Source: Trametes villosa
Taxonomy: Eukaryota > Basidiomycota > Agaricomycetes > Polyporales > Polyporaceae
NCBI GenBank assembly: GCA_002964805.2
Contig: PUDQ02000003.1
Span: forward strand, 1,736,001-1,800,000
Reading direction: 5' to 3'
DNA length: 64,000 bases
The notes beneath the pieces were generated by a model that saw only the letters and a program-made list of their open reading frames with translations, ran no database searches and was not told the DNA's origin. This document shows, piece by piece, positions 42,968 to 53,441 of this stretch (position 1 is the stretch's first letter; every line of letters starts with the position of its first letter). Made by a program: the position numbers and the translations under genes.

Positions 42968-45954
42968 CTACGAAAAATAGGTCCCCAGCAGCACCACCAA
43001 GAGCGACGCCAGCAGTATCACCGCTCCCCCTACCTGCACCCCGTAGTCGGTCCAGAAGTCGTTCAGCTCGAACGACTCCTTCGGCAGCGGGTCCACTGAG
43101 ACCGTGACGCGGTGCACCGTGCCCGGCGCGTTGTCGTGTGTGAGGATGGCGAGGGTCTGGTGCTCCTCGTCGTACGCGTACACGTCGTCCGCCTTGAGAC
43201 CGCGCACGACGAGCTTCCGCCCCTGCGCGAGCTGGGCGGGCACGAACAGCTCGGTCCGGTTCGTCGTGAGCGGCGGGTGTCCGGACCGGGGCGGGTCGCG
43301 GACGCTCGCCCGCGCGACCCGCTGTGCGTCCGCGTCCTCAGAACCGCCAGGCACGACCCACTCGAACGTGAACTCGCCCGTGTTCATCTCGTAGTCGAAC
43401 CGCAGCGGGACGCCGGCCGTCTTCGCGGGGTACGGGCGCACGAGCGCGCGCAGGATGCGCCCGCCGTTGTCGAGCGTCGGCGACGTCTGCTTGTAGTCGA
43501 GCCAGGACGTCGGCAGCGCGCGCTTCTGGCTGAACCACGAGAAGTTCTCGCCGTTCCAGTCGTCCCCGCGGCGGTCGTCGTTGTCCGGGTTGTAGTTCCA
43601 CAGCCTGCGTGGGGAGGGGGTCGGTGGCGTGCGCGGGAGACGGGGAGAAGACGAATTACGTGAAGCCGATGAGAGAGCGCTCCAGCGCGGTGAGCATCGC
43701 GTCCATCATCTTCGTCTGCCAGTGCCACCTGTCCGTCTCGAAGGCCTCGCCCTTGCTGTACCGGCACACATTAGGCTCGGTCGGCGGCACGCGCGAAGAA
43801 GCGCAAGGCACTCACTTCATGTCCATGGGTATGCCGCACTCGCCGATGATGACTGGGGTCTCGCCGAGCGAGCGATACCCAGCCTCGACAATGTTGCGTA
43901 TTTGGAGCGCGAAGTTGTCCCGCGCGCCCTTCTGACCCCAGTAGAACGCCTTCAGTGGGAACATGCCCTGGAGAAGCGCAGAGGAAGTTAGCCCGGAGAT
44001 ACGCGGCCGAGCACGGGAAGCGGCTTACTCTCGAGAGCCCCTGAACGTTCACGGTGAAGTTCCCAAAGGCCTTCATGAAGAGCGTGTTGAGGTCATACCT
44101 GTAACATGATGTCAGCGCGGCGGTCCGAGCCTAAAGGAAACGAATCGTGCTCACCAGTGGGGAGCATAGACCATGTTCGTTGGGCGGCGCTCTGGCGTCC
44201 ACGAACTGGGGCAGTACTACAGTTCGTCGACTTGTGTTAGCAATGGGCATAGTCCGCACTCAAAATCAGAGCCTACCTCGTTCGGGATGGGTTCCGTGAA
44301 GACAAGCTTATCCTCACTGGCGACGCTGCGCACGCGCGCCGCCCACTTCTTCACGAACGGGAAGTAGAAGTCGGTGTACCAGTCGATCTCCTTCCCGCTG
44401 TGCGGGTCACGCTTGAAGTAGTTCTCGCGCAGCACCACGCCCTCGTTCTTCTTCTGGTCCCAGCCCCACACTCCGTGCATCTCCCAGAGGCACTTGCCCC
44501 CCGTCGGGCCGTCGTCGCTCCACGCCTTCTGGCCGGCGGTGTTGATGACGCGCTGTGAAGTCAGCCGGGTCGGCAGCGGGAACGAGCGCGTCCAGTGGCC
44601 GACGGTGGTCGGGTGTCCGGCACCCAGCATGAAAGACTGGAACGCCGTCGCTGGATGTGGTGGTTAATGTTACGTGCGTGGCAAGTACATGACCTTCGGT
44701 ACTTACGGACATGGCCAAGGTGGAGGTCGGTGTTGTAGTCGAACGCGTGCATGGACTGCAGCTCGACGTAGCCGCGGTGCGGCTCGTTCATGATCTAAAG
44801 TAGCATCAGAACCGGGTCGAATACGCATGCAACAGACCAACCTCGAAACCAAGGACTGCCTCAAGACCGCCGAGAGTCCTCGCTATCACTTCCCACATGT
44901 TCAAGAACGAATCCTGTAGGTACTGCTGTATGGACACCTCGCGTCCGTCTGTAGTTTTCGCCTTCAGCTTCGGCGCGAACATGTCGCCCGCCCAAAAGCA
45001 GGTCCTGACGATTGGTCTCTCAGCGATGTGTGAGGCCGGATAAACGCGACTACTCACGACATCGTCGCTGCAGCCAGCTTTTGGTACCCGCACGGCCACA
45101 GACCGCGCTCGTCCTCCGTGTGTCCTCCACCCTTCACGCCCTTGAGCCAGGCAGCACCTGGTTCTTCCAGTCCGTGAAGATCGAAGCCAACCGCCTCCAG
45201 GGTCCATGCGGGTGCACCGGACCCGCCGGTGTATCTCGACCAGACATCTTGGTGCAGCGCTACGAAGGCGACGAGGCCATACTGCGGGAAGAGCGAAAGC
45301 AGCTTGCGCACGTAGTCCAAGTACTCCGTGTCATACACTTCACTGTGAAAGTATTCAGTTATATGAAGCTGAGGGTGGAGCGCGCTTGCAGATGCCCTGC
45401 GCTGCGCCTAGGAGGTACCAAAGACTAACTCACGGGCCAGAGTGTTCGACGGCTTCCCAGGTTATCAGAAACCGCACTAAAAAGCGGTAAGCATTCGCAG
45501 AAGGTAGCAACAGTCGACTCTCTCACCGAAAGTAAGTCCCCAACGCCTCAGTCTCGCCAGATGATCGGGAGCTTCTTCTAGAGGAAAGGGTCTCCCGACA
45601 AACGTGACGTCGGCATGGTTTGCGGGGAACGAGTCGTGGTCGTGATTCACTGGGCTTCGTCAAGGCTTAGGTTCTTGCAGCAGCGCGGATTCTCAGTACG
45701 AGAGACACATACGTTTTGCAGTTCCCAGACAAGTTCACACCTCGCAGGTTGCAGACGCGACCGTATGCGTCGACGAAATGGCGGCCGTGAGTGGAAAGCT
45801 TCCCGCCTGTCCCTGCACTCGACCAGTCATGGGCATAAGTTGTTCTAGATTGAGATGGTGGTGGGGTCTCCGATCCAGGGGGAGGCAAGGCATCTATAGA
45901 CTTCTCTTGCCCGACCAGGATGAAGGACGCATCGGAAGCGGTACGCGAGAGCAT
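42968..45954 (-). CDS. GH5 steryl-glucoside / glucosylceramide hydrolase, membrane-anchored
   Basis: A multi-exon minus-strand gene (about thirteen exons). It opens MLSRTASDASFILVGQEKS, then FVDAYGRVCNLRGVNLSGNC, FLITWEAVEHSGP, YLDYVRKLLSLFPQYGLVAF and VALHQDVWSRYTGGSGAPAW. The general acid is in IMNEPHRGYVEL (NEP) and the nucleophile in TPVIIGECGIPMDM. LWNYNPDNDDRRGDDWNGEN follows, then a C-terminal beta domain. The very C-terminus is hydrophobic (YGVQVGGAVILLASLLVVLL). This order matches the fungal GH5 subfamily of EGCrP1/EGCrP2 (Sgl1, Egh1), intracellular hydrolases of glucosylceramide or ergosteryl glucoside. Which of the two substrates is used cannot be read here. It is probably attached to a membrane by the tail. 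The start at 45954 is the first Met before the conserved FVDAYGR region. Confidence 0.85.
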
Positions 45955-46466
45955 GAGTTCAGAGCGCGGCCGTTGCTGCAGGTCAATCAGGCGCCGGTCT
46001 ATGTTCTGAAATTTCTCTCTGAATATGCAAGTCGTCTAGAACGTGTTGGACAAGAAAGGGTGTGGGGAAGGAGGAAGCTTGCAGGTCGCGCGCAGCACCG
46101 AGGTCGCCAGCTGCCACAACGCCGGGCGCCAACAACTGACCACAGGCGCCCAATCGTACGACCAGTACTACGGGCCCGGGTAGCGCCGCCGATATTTCTC
46201 TCTTTCTCTCTCTGACGCGCACCGGCTCGTACTGCACGTCTGGAGTTCCACTTGACTGATAAGTCTATGCATGCAGAGTGAACGCGCGCAACCATCTCAA
46301 TACTCCCGACAAATATGCTCTCCCATGTGGCTTGACTAAATAAATTACAATGTAGTGTATCGCGAACATCTACAACGTGTTTGTTCTACCCTGGGGAAGC
46401 AAGGATAAGAATTAGAGTGAAGGAGCAGATAGCATGTCTTTCTTACCTCCTAATAGATATCTCTCA
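45955..46466. other. Spacer between GH5 gene and TauD-type dioxygenase
   Basis: 510 bp. The right part (about 46400-46460) is the 3' flank of the TauD-type gene and resembles 19100-19160 next to its decayed copy. A short TCTCTCTTTCTCTCTCTC tract lies at 46196-46214. No gene is seen. Confidence 0.5.
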
Positions 46467-47771
46467 CTAGGATCCGTTCTCGAGCTGCTTCTCTCGTAAC
46501 AGACGACCACGGTCAAGAACAGCATCCGCCTCCAGATAGCATCCCTTCAGCCACCGGTTGGTCTCGCCGTCAACACTGGCCTCGCCCTCCCGTTCCCAGA
46601 ATGCCGTCCGCGCATGGAGCACGCGGCGGTTGTCGAACAGCACCGCGTCGCCCTCGCGAAGGAGGTACTCGAACTGTACAGCTGGGTCGTCCAGCATCGA
46701 TGCGAACCGCTTCAGAGCGGGATAGAACGCCGCGGGGGTCTGGAGCGAGAGGGGCGCCTGGAACGGCGGCGAGTAGTTGATGAACTCGACTGAGGGCGGG
46801 GCCGACGCGTCTTCTGAGAAGCGCGAGAGCTGGATTGTCGGGTGCGAGAAGTGGAGGTGGTGGCCGTCGTTGATGTAGTGGAAGGCCACGGGGGTAGATG
46901 CAAGAGTATCGAAGGCAGGGGGGTCGGTCGTGCGTAATTTCGATGCGACGTGAGCCGCGTCGACGAAAATCGACTTGCCGCCCTCTACACGGTTCCGGAG
47001 ACAGTGGAGGATCTGATACCGAGGAGGATGCTGGAAGTAACTATGCGAGGTCAGTATAGAAACATCCAAGTCAGAGGTGCTCTGTACGGGGACGTACAGT
47101 AGGTCCATGTGTAGGCCCAGGTCTACGTTCGTGTAGGCAATGTTCCGGCTGTTCTTGATGTTCTTGACATCCCAGGTCTCCCCGTAAAAAGTCGTTCGCA
47201 GCTCGCCGAACCGTTCTCCTAACTTCCGAAGCTCGCAGTCTTCATTCGAAGTGCGCTCGTTCGGTACAGAGGTCACAAAGAGGAGACCATACTGCGTCAA
47301 CTGGGTGATCGCCGAGAGGAGACCGGACGGCGTGGCGAGCGCGTCGTACGGTACGAAAAGGTCTTGAGCGGACTTCAGGCCTTCGACGTCCCATTCGACC
47401 TTGCGTACATCGCGATGGAACGCGTGAACGGCTTCGCGGGAGACGTAGCAGCTGAGGAAGTCTGAGGAGTAGTGAGATTGGTGCCCAGAGTCCCAGGTGA
47501 TGTCCACGCCGTCCTCAGTAATTTGCACCCCGCCCTCGCCAGGCTTCGCGTCTAGAGGGACATCCGAGGTTCGGTGCAGCTTCTGCTGGGTTGATGGGTG
47601 TAGACACGAAGGGCATTGGCAAGAATCGCGGAGCCAGACATAAGGGTAAGAGTGGTTGTTGTAGATCAAGCCATCAGTTGGACGACTGCGAGAGGGAGAG
47701 TGTGAAAAGAGGCGCCGGAAGGTGGGTCGGAGTGAAGTCCGAGGCCTCGTAGACAAGTATCTCGCGAACAT
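46467..47771 (-). CDS. TauD/gamma-butyrobetaine dioxygenase-type enzyme, mitochondrial
   Basis: 415 aa after removing one 57-nt intron (47041-47097). The intron has no stop and keeps frame, so an unspliced reading also looks open. The N-terminus (MFARYLSTRPRTSLRPTFRR) is a probable mitochondrial presequence. The small domain carries YPYVWLRDSCQCPSCLHPST, the Cys-rich zinc-like site of GBBH/TMLH enzymes. The catalytic domain has GLHMDLLYFQHPPRYQILHC with H-x-D reconstituted across the intron, GGKSIFVDAA, NYSPPFQAPLSL and EGDAVLFDNRRVLHARTAFW with the second His and Arg. It may act in carnitine synthesis (gamma-butyrobetaine or trimethyllysine hydroxylation) or be a related Fe(II)/2OG dioxygenase. 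It lies 228 bp downstream of FAD monooxygenase D in the same direction. Confidence 0.88.
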   Translation of the reverse strand: MFARYLSTRPRTSLRPTFRRLFSHSPSRSRPTDGLIYNNHSYPYVWLRDSCQCPSCLHPSTQQKLHRTSDVPLDAKPGEGGVQITEDGVDITWDSGHQSHYSSDFLSCYVSREAVHAFHRDVRKVEWDVEGLKSAQDLFVPYDALATPSGLLSAITQLTQYGLLFVTSVPNERTSNEDCELRKLGERFGELRTTFYGETWDVKNIKNSRNIAYTNVDLGLHMDLLYVPVQSTSDLDVSILTSHSYFQHPPRYQILHCLRNRVEGGKSIFVDAAHVASKLRTTDPPAFDTLASTPVAFHYINDGHHLHFSHPTIQLSRFSEDASAPPSVEFINYSPPFQAPLSLQTPAAFYPALKRFASMLDDPAVQFEYLLREGDAVLFDNRRVLHARTAFWEREGEASVDGETNRWLKGCYLEADAVLDRGRLLREKQLENGS

Positions 47772-47998
47772 TTGTCTGAAGAAGACGAGACTTGGGGAGT
47801 GGACGTGAGGGTACGAGCCAAGGAAATCCGGGGGTGGCGGTGTTTAGCACTGACAGAACTCGGAAACAATCACATGTGGAACCGAGGTTCAAACGTTCAC
47901 GAAGTGATAGTACGTACAAGGGCGGAGAGCGACACTGGCATTCAATGTGAGGCGACAGCAAGTAGAACATATAGAACTATGATACACGAGCGGTAGAA

Positions 47999-49207
47999 CT
48001 AATTCTGGGGTTGACCAAGAAACTTCGAATAAGCCTTCACGAGGGTCTGAGGCGTACCGGGCTTAAAGGAGAGCTCGACGCTCTTCTTAGAGATGAAGGA
48101 GTAATGGGCAGCCTTCTTGAACATCTCCTCCTCCCACGCGGCTATCGCAGCCTCCCTCTCCTCCCCCACGAGCCCCTTCGACACAACGTCCGCGAGGGTG
48201 ATACCGAGATCTAGCCCGTCGACCATAGCGAGGTTCGCCCCTGCACCGGCGTACGGGCTCATGAGATGCGCGGCGTCGCCGATGAGCGTTACCCCCGGCT
48301 TGTGGTCCCAGCGATGCCCGACGGGGAGGTAGTACAGCGGCCGGAGGTACACCGCGCTCTCGTCCGCCTGCTCGATGAACCGCCGCACCCACGGCGCCCA
48401 GTCCGCGTACAGGGCGAGGATGACCTTCTTCGCCTCCTTCGGGTCGGCCGGGAGCCTCCAGCTCTCGTCGTTGGGGTGCCACAGGTACGCGCGGATGCGG
48501 CCGTCGCCGTTGCGCTGGAAGGTGATCACCTTCTGGTCCTCGGCGACGCCGCAGGTGCCCTTGCCGATGGCGTCGCTGATGTCGCGGTTTTCCGGGAGGG
48601 CAGCGACGTCGGGGGCGAGGGATAGCTCTGCGCCGGTGATGCCGTGGTAGAGGGGCACTTCGGGGGAGAGGAGGGGGCGGATGCGTGAGTTCGCGCCATC
48701 GGCGCCAACCACGAGATCCGCGACAGTGGTGGTGCCGTTGGCGAAGGTGAGTTCGTGCTCCCCGTTCTCCAGAGAGCGGATAGAGGTGAGGGTATGGCCC
48801 CACTTGATCGACTCCTGGGGCACGGCGTCGAGCAGGATCTCCCGGAGGACACGGCGGTCGATCTCGGGGCGCTCCTTCTTCAGGTCCCCTACCTCCGAGG
48901 CGGGCTCGTCGCGCTTCAAGAGCGTGACGCCGTCCTTGCCCGCGAGGCGCATCTCCTGGGCGTCGCGGCGGGAGAACTTCTTGAAGAGGTCCTCCATGCC
49001 GTTCTCGCGCAGGGCGCGCTGGCCGGTCTCCCACTCGAGGTCGAGCATGCCGCCCATGTGGGCGCGGGAGCGGCTGTCGGGCTCGCGCTCGTAGATCGTG
49101 GCGGGGATGCCACGCTTGGCGAGGGTGAGACGGAGGACGAGGCCGCCGGGGCCGCCGCCGATGATTGCGATGCGGGAGAGAGCCTTCGTCGCTGCAGTGG
49201 CTGACAT
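47999..49207 (-). CDS. TetX-like FAD-dependent monooxygenase D
   Basis: A single exon of 402 aa. Motifs: IAIIGGGPGGLVLRLTLAKR, YEREPDSRSRAHMGGMLDLE, DLVVGADGANSRIRPLL and VTLIGDAAHLMSPYAGAGAN. It shares KKFSRRDAQEMRLAGKDGV, GKGTCGVAEDQKVITFQRNG and PADPKEAKKVILALYADWAP with copy B, so B and D are sister copies about 24 kb apart. All FAD-binding elements are intact. Expected activity is NADPH-dependent hydroxylation of an unknown small molecule. It is followed in the same orientation by the TauD-type gene, an arrangement repeated in decayed form at copy A. No introns. Confidence 0.92.
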   Translation of the reverse strand: MSATAATKALSRIAIIGGGPGGLVLRLTLAKRGIPATIYEREPDSRSRAHMGGMLDLEWETGQRALRENGMEDLFKKFSRRDAQEMRLAGKDGVTLLKRDEPASEVGDLKKERPEIDRRVLREILLDAVPQESIKWGHTLTSIRSLENGEHELTFANGTTTVADLVVGADGANSRIRPLLSPEVPLYHGITGAELSLAPDVAALPENRDISDAIGKGTCGVAEDQKVITFQRNGDGRIRAYLWHPNDESWRLPADPKEAKKVILALYADWAPWVRRFIEQADESAVYLRPLYYLPVGHRWDHKPGVTLIGDAAHLMSPYAGAGANLAMVDGLDLGITLADVVSKGLVGEEREAAIAAWEEEMFKKAAHYSFISKKSVELSFKPGTPQTLVKAYSKFLGQPQN

Positions 49208-50136
49208 GGTGCTCCAAGAGGACGCGAGTGGGAGACTGAGTTGAAGAGACTGAGTGTAATCCCTGTTAGGAGTACTCGTTAGCGTGCACCACCCAGCAGC
49301 GACGTTCTTTTAACGATTTATTCGTCGCATGCTACTTCTGAAGGGAGCTGTGGGACCGGGGAGGGGACGTCAGCGCTTGCATATGTTTCTGCCGAACGGT
49401 GTCGTCACCTAACCCTTGCCAATTATCGCTTCTGCCGGCGAGAGTCGTCATCATATGGCCATATCCCTGTTCCCTGTCTTGAGGCTGGCGGCTCAACGAT
49501 GTCTATCCCATCCTCTCGGGACGTGCCGCTGCAACGCGAGTCGCCAGGCCGCCTCGCTTACGGTTGCCGTCAACGGCCGTTGCATCCTCGCTCGCAGTGG
49601 GTTTGCGGATGCAATGGTTCTACTGTGCACAAGATGCGCTTTGGCGATGGAGCCATGCACGTCTCGGGTCTCGGCGACCTGGGCCTTGCCGACGTCGCAA
49701 TGGAGTGTGCGCACCAGCGCAATATGACATTGCCGGACGGAGCATTATCGCACAATGGTCCCGAGGAAGAGGTCCTGTGAAGCTCGGCGTTCAGCGGAAG
49801 ATACAGCGCGTCTCGCGAAGCTGTCCGAGTAGAAGAAGTCAGCGAGGCTAACACCGCAAGCCGTTCAGCAGCTCAAGGAAACGCGGTTCGTCTAATCATA
49901 CGGCGCTAGGCGATAGCGATACACGGGACGCACTGTTGCTGTACGCGAGGAAGCGGGTGGGTTGGGAGTGGTTGGGGGGTTTCATATTGTACGTATACAC
50001 TGGATATGGTTTGCTTTCGATTCCTCTTCCTCTGCTTCTCCTTCGCCTTCGCCGCCGCGGCGCTCGGGGGGTATGAGTCGGGTGTATGTGGTGGTGGGAT
50101 GGGGTGGGGCGCGCGAGGGCGGGGTGGGGAGGGAGA
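49208..50136. other. Spacer between monooxygenase D and hexokinase
   Basis: 930 bp. It holds the promoter of copy D (TATA-like element at 49308-49314) and the 3' flank of hexokinase, which is pyrimidine-rich near 50010-50065. No gene is recognised. Confidence 0.5.
49308..49314 (-). promoter_or_regulatory. TATA-like box of FAD monooxygenase D
   Basis: The minus strand reads cgttaaaagaacgtcgctg. The AT-rich element lies about 105 bp before the ATG, followed by GAACGTCG as in copy C. Confidence 0.4.
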
Positions 50137-52708
50137 TTAGAGGGCAGGGTAGATCCCTGCGTCGCGCCGTGCCTTCGTCATCGCGGCCACGATCGCGCTG
50201 CCGATGCCGCTGCCGTCCTCGGCGTGGTACGTGATGATGCTCCTACACACAAGCATCGCAGTCAGCCAACCACGTACACGGCACCAAAATGCAAGACGAT
50301 ACGCACGACCCCTTCTCGCCAAAGATATCGTGCAAGCCCTCGTGTATCCGCTCCGGGAACGCGGGGTACTTGTTGTACAGCGACCCGTCCGCGCCAACCG
50401 CGCACCCCTCCTCGAGGTAGTTCATCTTGCTCACGATGGCCGCAATACCACACGCTGAAAGGCGCGCGGCGCGGCGCGCGACGAGCTTCGCGAGCGCGCG
50501 GAAGAACTGGCGCTCTGCGAGCGTCGTCTCGAGCGCGAAGAAGTGCGAGAAGATGCCGATGATCATGAGCAGCTCGTCCGTTGGGTCGCTCTCCATGAGC
50601 GAGAGGAACGCGGTGTCGAACGAGTACGCGATCTCGATCTTGTACGTGTTCTGCCCGAGGAAGAGCACGCCCTCGTCGATCAGCTCGCAGATGATGAGTC
50701 GGAGGATCTCGCCGAGGTACCGCCCGGAGATCAGTTTCTGGAAGCGCGTTAGTGGGGGGACATGAAGAAGGTGCGGGCAGACGCGTACCTCGAAGGCCTG
50801 CTCGCCGGGCTTGTTGGACGTCTCGTCGATGATAATGTCGTACTTCGTCCGTGGCAGGTTCTCGTGCTCGAACGAGTCGAACGCGCCCTACACCACACCG
50901 CACCCTTCAGCACCCTCCCCGCCACAAATGCAAGATACCAGTACGCACCCACTCGCAATTGATCGCGATCTCCGCGTTCGGGTCGATGCCGAGGTCCGCA
51001 ATCTTCGGGATGTCGCCGACACGCTCCATGTACGCAGCGTTGCAGCCCGTGCCAAAGATGCACGCGATCCGCGTCTTCGGGTTCACGTAGTGCGACGCGA
51101 TGAGCGTCCCCGTTGTGTCGCACGTCAGCGCGACGACCTCCGCCGGCACGGCCTGCCGCACCGTAGATGACGTCAGCGGCGATAAACGCGTGGGGGGCAG
51201 AGATAGAGCGTACATGTTTCGCGAGCGACTTGCGGAACATCGCGACGACGTCGTGGCCCTCCGTGTTCGGCGAACCGAAGCCCTTCGTCCAGCGGATGAG
51301 CACGCCGTGGTCAATCCGCTCCTGCCTGTGGAATATGTGAGACGGTGTGCGGGCCGTGGTGAGGGGCATGCGACGTACGCGCATGGGTAGGAGAACTGCG
51401 CGGGCTGTCAGCATGTATCTCCAGGCGGGCAGATGCGGAGGGGCACGGACCGTGAAGCCGAGGGGGAGGATGTGGTCCTTCTCGATCACGCCGGACTCGA
51501 TGTTCGAGTCGGTGAAGGCCTTTAGACACTCTGCGCAGAAGTCGAACAGGATCTGGCCGTCCTCCTGCTTCTGCTCCTCGGTAAGCCGGTACTTGGACTG
51601 GGTGATTTCGAATTTGCCGTCGCCCTGGAGGGTAACCAGGCATACTCGCAGGTTGGTTCCGCCTGAGGTATACAGTCAGCGTCCCGAGTGCCCGAGTTTG
51701 GTAGCTTCATGATGAGGCGAGACACCGGGGGCACAGTTGTATGTGAGACTTATTACATCGAAAGAACAGAGAGCGTCCTGTCGCTTGAACACGATGTTCC
51801 GCGGAACATGTTCTGCAGAACGACGGAGCCGGGACGAGACGGGGATGCTCGAAAGTAGCGCACGGATGCGCGCGAGCTGACGCATACGGCGCGGGACGAG
51901 GTTGACACCTCCGCCTACACCTCGCTCAGTTATGCCCACATCGTCCACGCCTGCGCTATCTTCGGGCATTCACCCTCTGCCTCGTTCATGTGCGTTCCGG
52001 CCGCGTCGCACATTGGAGTGGAAGTCAAAATAGAATGGCTAGTAGCGATGGAACTCCGACCCGCCGGAGCGTAGTTCCACTTCCACTAGTTTGGCAGGCC
52101 CTCACCACGCCCACCTGTACTAGACCGGCACTTCCACTTCCACTATGGTGGTATATACTGGTGTAATATGGGCGGTGGCTCCCGGTGAGACGTCCGGACA
52201 GCGAAAGAACTTACCGAGATCGACAGCAAGGTAGCTGCCCGTCTCCTGGCCTGTTGGCCAACCGAAGACGTATGTAGGGATCATAGGCTGGAGGCGAGTA
52301 GCAGTCAGATATCGGCCGCATCGCAATGAGAGCAGGGCACGTACCACCACCTGATTATGCTTCGCAAGCCCGAGCTCTAGCGACTCCTTGAACGCCTCGA
52401 CAATGATGCGCATCCGCTGCGGGGTGAGGGTGAACCTGTGTGGGGATTGCGCGCCCGTAAGCGGCCGCGGGTGGCTGGAGATGCGCAGGGGGACTTACAG
52501 GGCCTCATACTTGCGGAGGTGGTCCGCCATCTTCCTGTGATTGTCACCGATCGCTGGCGTCGGGAGGGGGGAACGGGGGAGGACATTTGCGAACGTACTT
52601 CTTGGTTGCGTGAGGCAGGCCATCGTCGTCTTCGCTGGACCTGGTGTAGGACGGGAGGGTCTGTCCGGAGGGGAGCACTACGCTTGTGCTGCCGCGCCTG
52701 CTCGCCAT
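50137..52708 (-). CDS. Hexokinase
   Basis: A multi-exon minus-strand gene encoding a product of about 500 aa. It starts MASRRGSTSVVLPSGQTLPS, then MADHLRKYEALFTLTPQRM and FGWPTGQETGSYLAVDLG. A 542-nt intron precedes GTNLRVCLVTLQGDGKFEI (phosphate-1 loop). The sugar-binding signature GFTFSYPCAQERIDHG is spread over three exons, including one of only 17 nt (51379-51395). Then come ALTCDTTGTLIASHY, GTGCNAAYMERVGDIPKI, AINCEWGAFDSFE, NKPGEQAFEKLISGRYLGEI and the adenosine-binding end EDGSGIGSAIVAAMTKAR. It phosphorylates glucose and fructose at the entry to glycolysis. It shares a 236-bp divergent promoter region with the mitochondrial uL14 gene. Confidence 0.93.
51672..52213 (-). repeat. Oversized hexokinase intron with internal repeats
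   Basis: This intron (between DLG and GTNLR codons) is about 542 nt, while nearly all other introns here are 50-70 nt. It contains a repeated ttccacttccacta block (about 52074-52088 and 52133-52146). A nearby gtggaagt stretch at 52018-52026 lies in the opposite sense, and an inverted pair ggaactccg...cggagcgtagttcc (52049-52077) can form a hairpin. A small non-coding insertion, possibly MITE-derived, would explain it; no coding capacity is seen. Confidence 0.45.
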
Positions 52709-52944
52709 TATATCGGGTGGGAGAGGGGGTGGTGGAGAGGGAGAGAGAGCGTCGGTGGTGGTGGCGGCCGCGAGAGCACCAGGCCCAGCCGGCGCCCCTC
52801 GATCTAATCTCCACCCGATAACCCCTTTATGGCGATATTTCCGGCGGTAAGTCACCCCTTAGCGCGTCATAACTCCTCTTTCTCCCCGCCGTCTCGCTCG
52901 TTCTCCTCTCTTCTCCGCCACGCACTCGACCTCGACCGCGACGG
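52709..52944. promoter_or_regulatory. Divergent promoter, hexokinase / uL14m
   Basis: 236 bp between two start codons on opposite strands. It contains long pyrimidine tracts toward the uL14m start and no obvious TATA, as is common for housekeeping genes. Confidence 0.6.
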
Positions 52945-53441
52945 ATGATCGGCCTCAAGGGAACGCTCAACGTACGCCGCCCCCTCTCCCTGCCGTCTCT
53001 GCCCTCCTGACGCTGCCCAGGTCATCGACAACTCAGGGGCCCTCCTCATCGAGTGTGTCAACGTCCTCAAGCAAAAGGTCAACAACGGCTGGGGCTCCGT
53101 CGGCGACGAGATCGTCTGCGTCGTCAAACGCGCGCGCCCAGTCTCCGGCCAGACCGCCGCCTCGGCGGCCAAGGTCCGCCAGGGCGACGTCCGCCGCGCC
53201 GTCATCGTCCGCACGCGCAAGGCCGTCCGCCGGCCAGATGGCCGCTACATCCGCTTCGACGACAACGCCGCGGTGCTCCTGAACAACAAGCGCGAGATGC
53301 TTGGCACGCGTATTGGTGGGGTCGTCAGTGCGGATCTCCGGATGAAGGGGTGGGGGAAGATTGTCTCTTTGGCTCCCAAGGTGCGTGTCTGGTTTCGCGT
53401 GGCGCGCTCCGTTTCACTCAACAGTCCCCCAGGTCGTATGA
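52945..53441 (+). CDS. Mitochondrial large-subunit ribosomal protein uL14m (MRPL38-type)
   Basis: Three exons: 52945-52971 (MIGLKGTLN), 53021-53380 and 53433-53441 (Val-Val-stop), for 131 aa in all. The L14 fold is clear: [99 protein letters not shown] and IVSLAPKVV. The length suits the yeast MRPL38 class rather than cytosolic uL14 (about 140 aa with different core). It binds 23S-type rRNA at the subunit interface of the mitoribosome. The last coding exon has only three codons including the stop. Confidence 0.93.

Noticed and set aside
19500..48000. Classical secondary-metabolite gene cluster
   Set aside because: Many tailoring-type oxidases and a GST are present, but no PKS, NRPS, terpene cyclase, DMAT synthase or RiPP precursor is seen, and housekeeping genes are interspersed.
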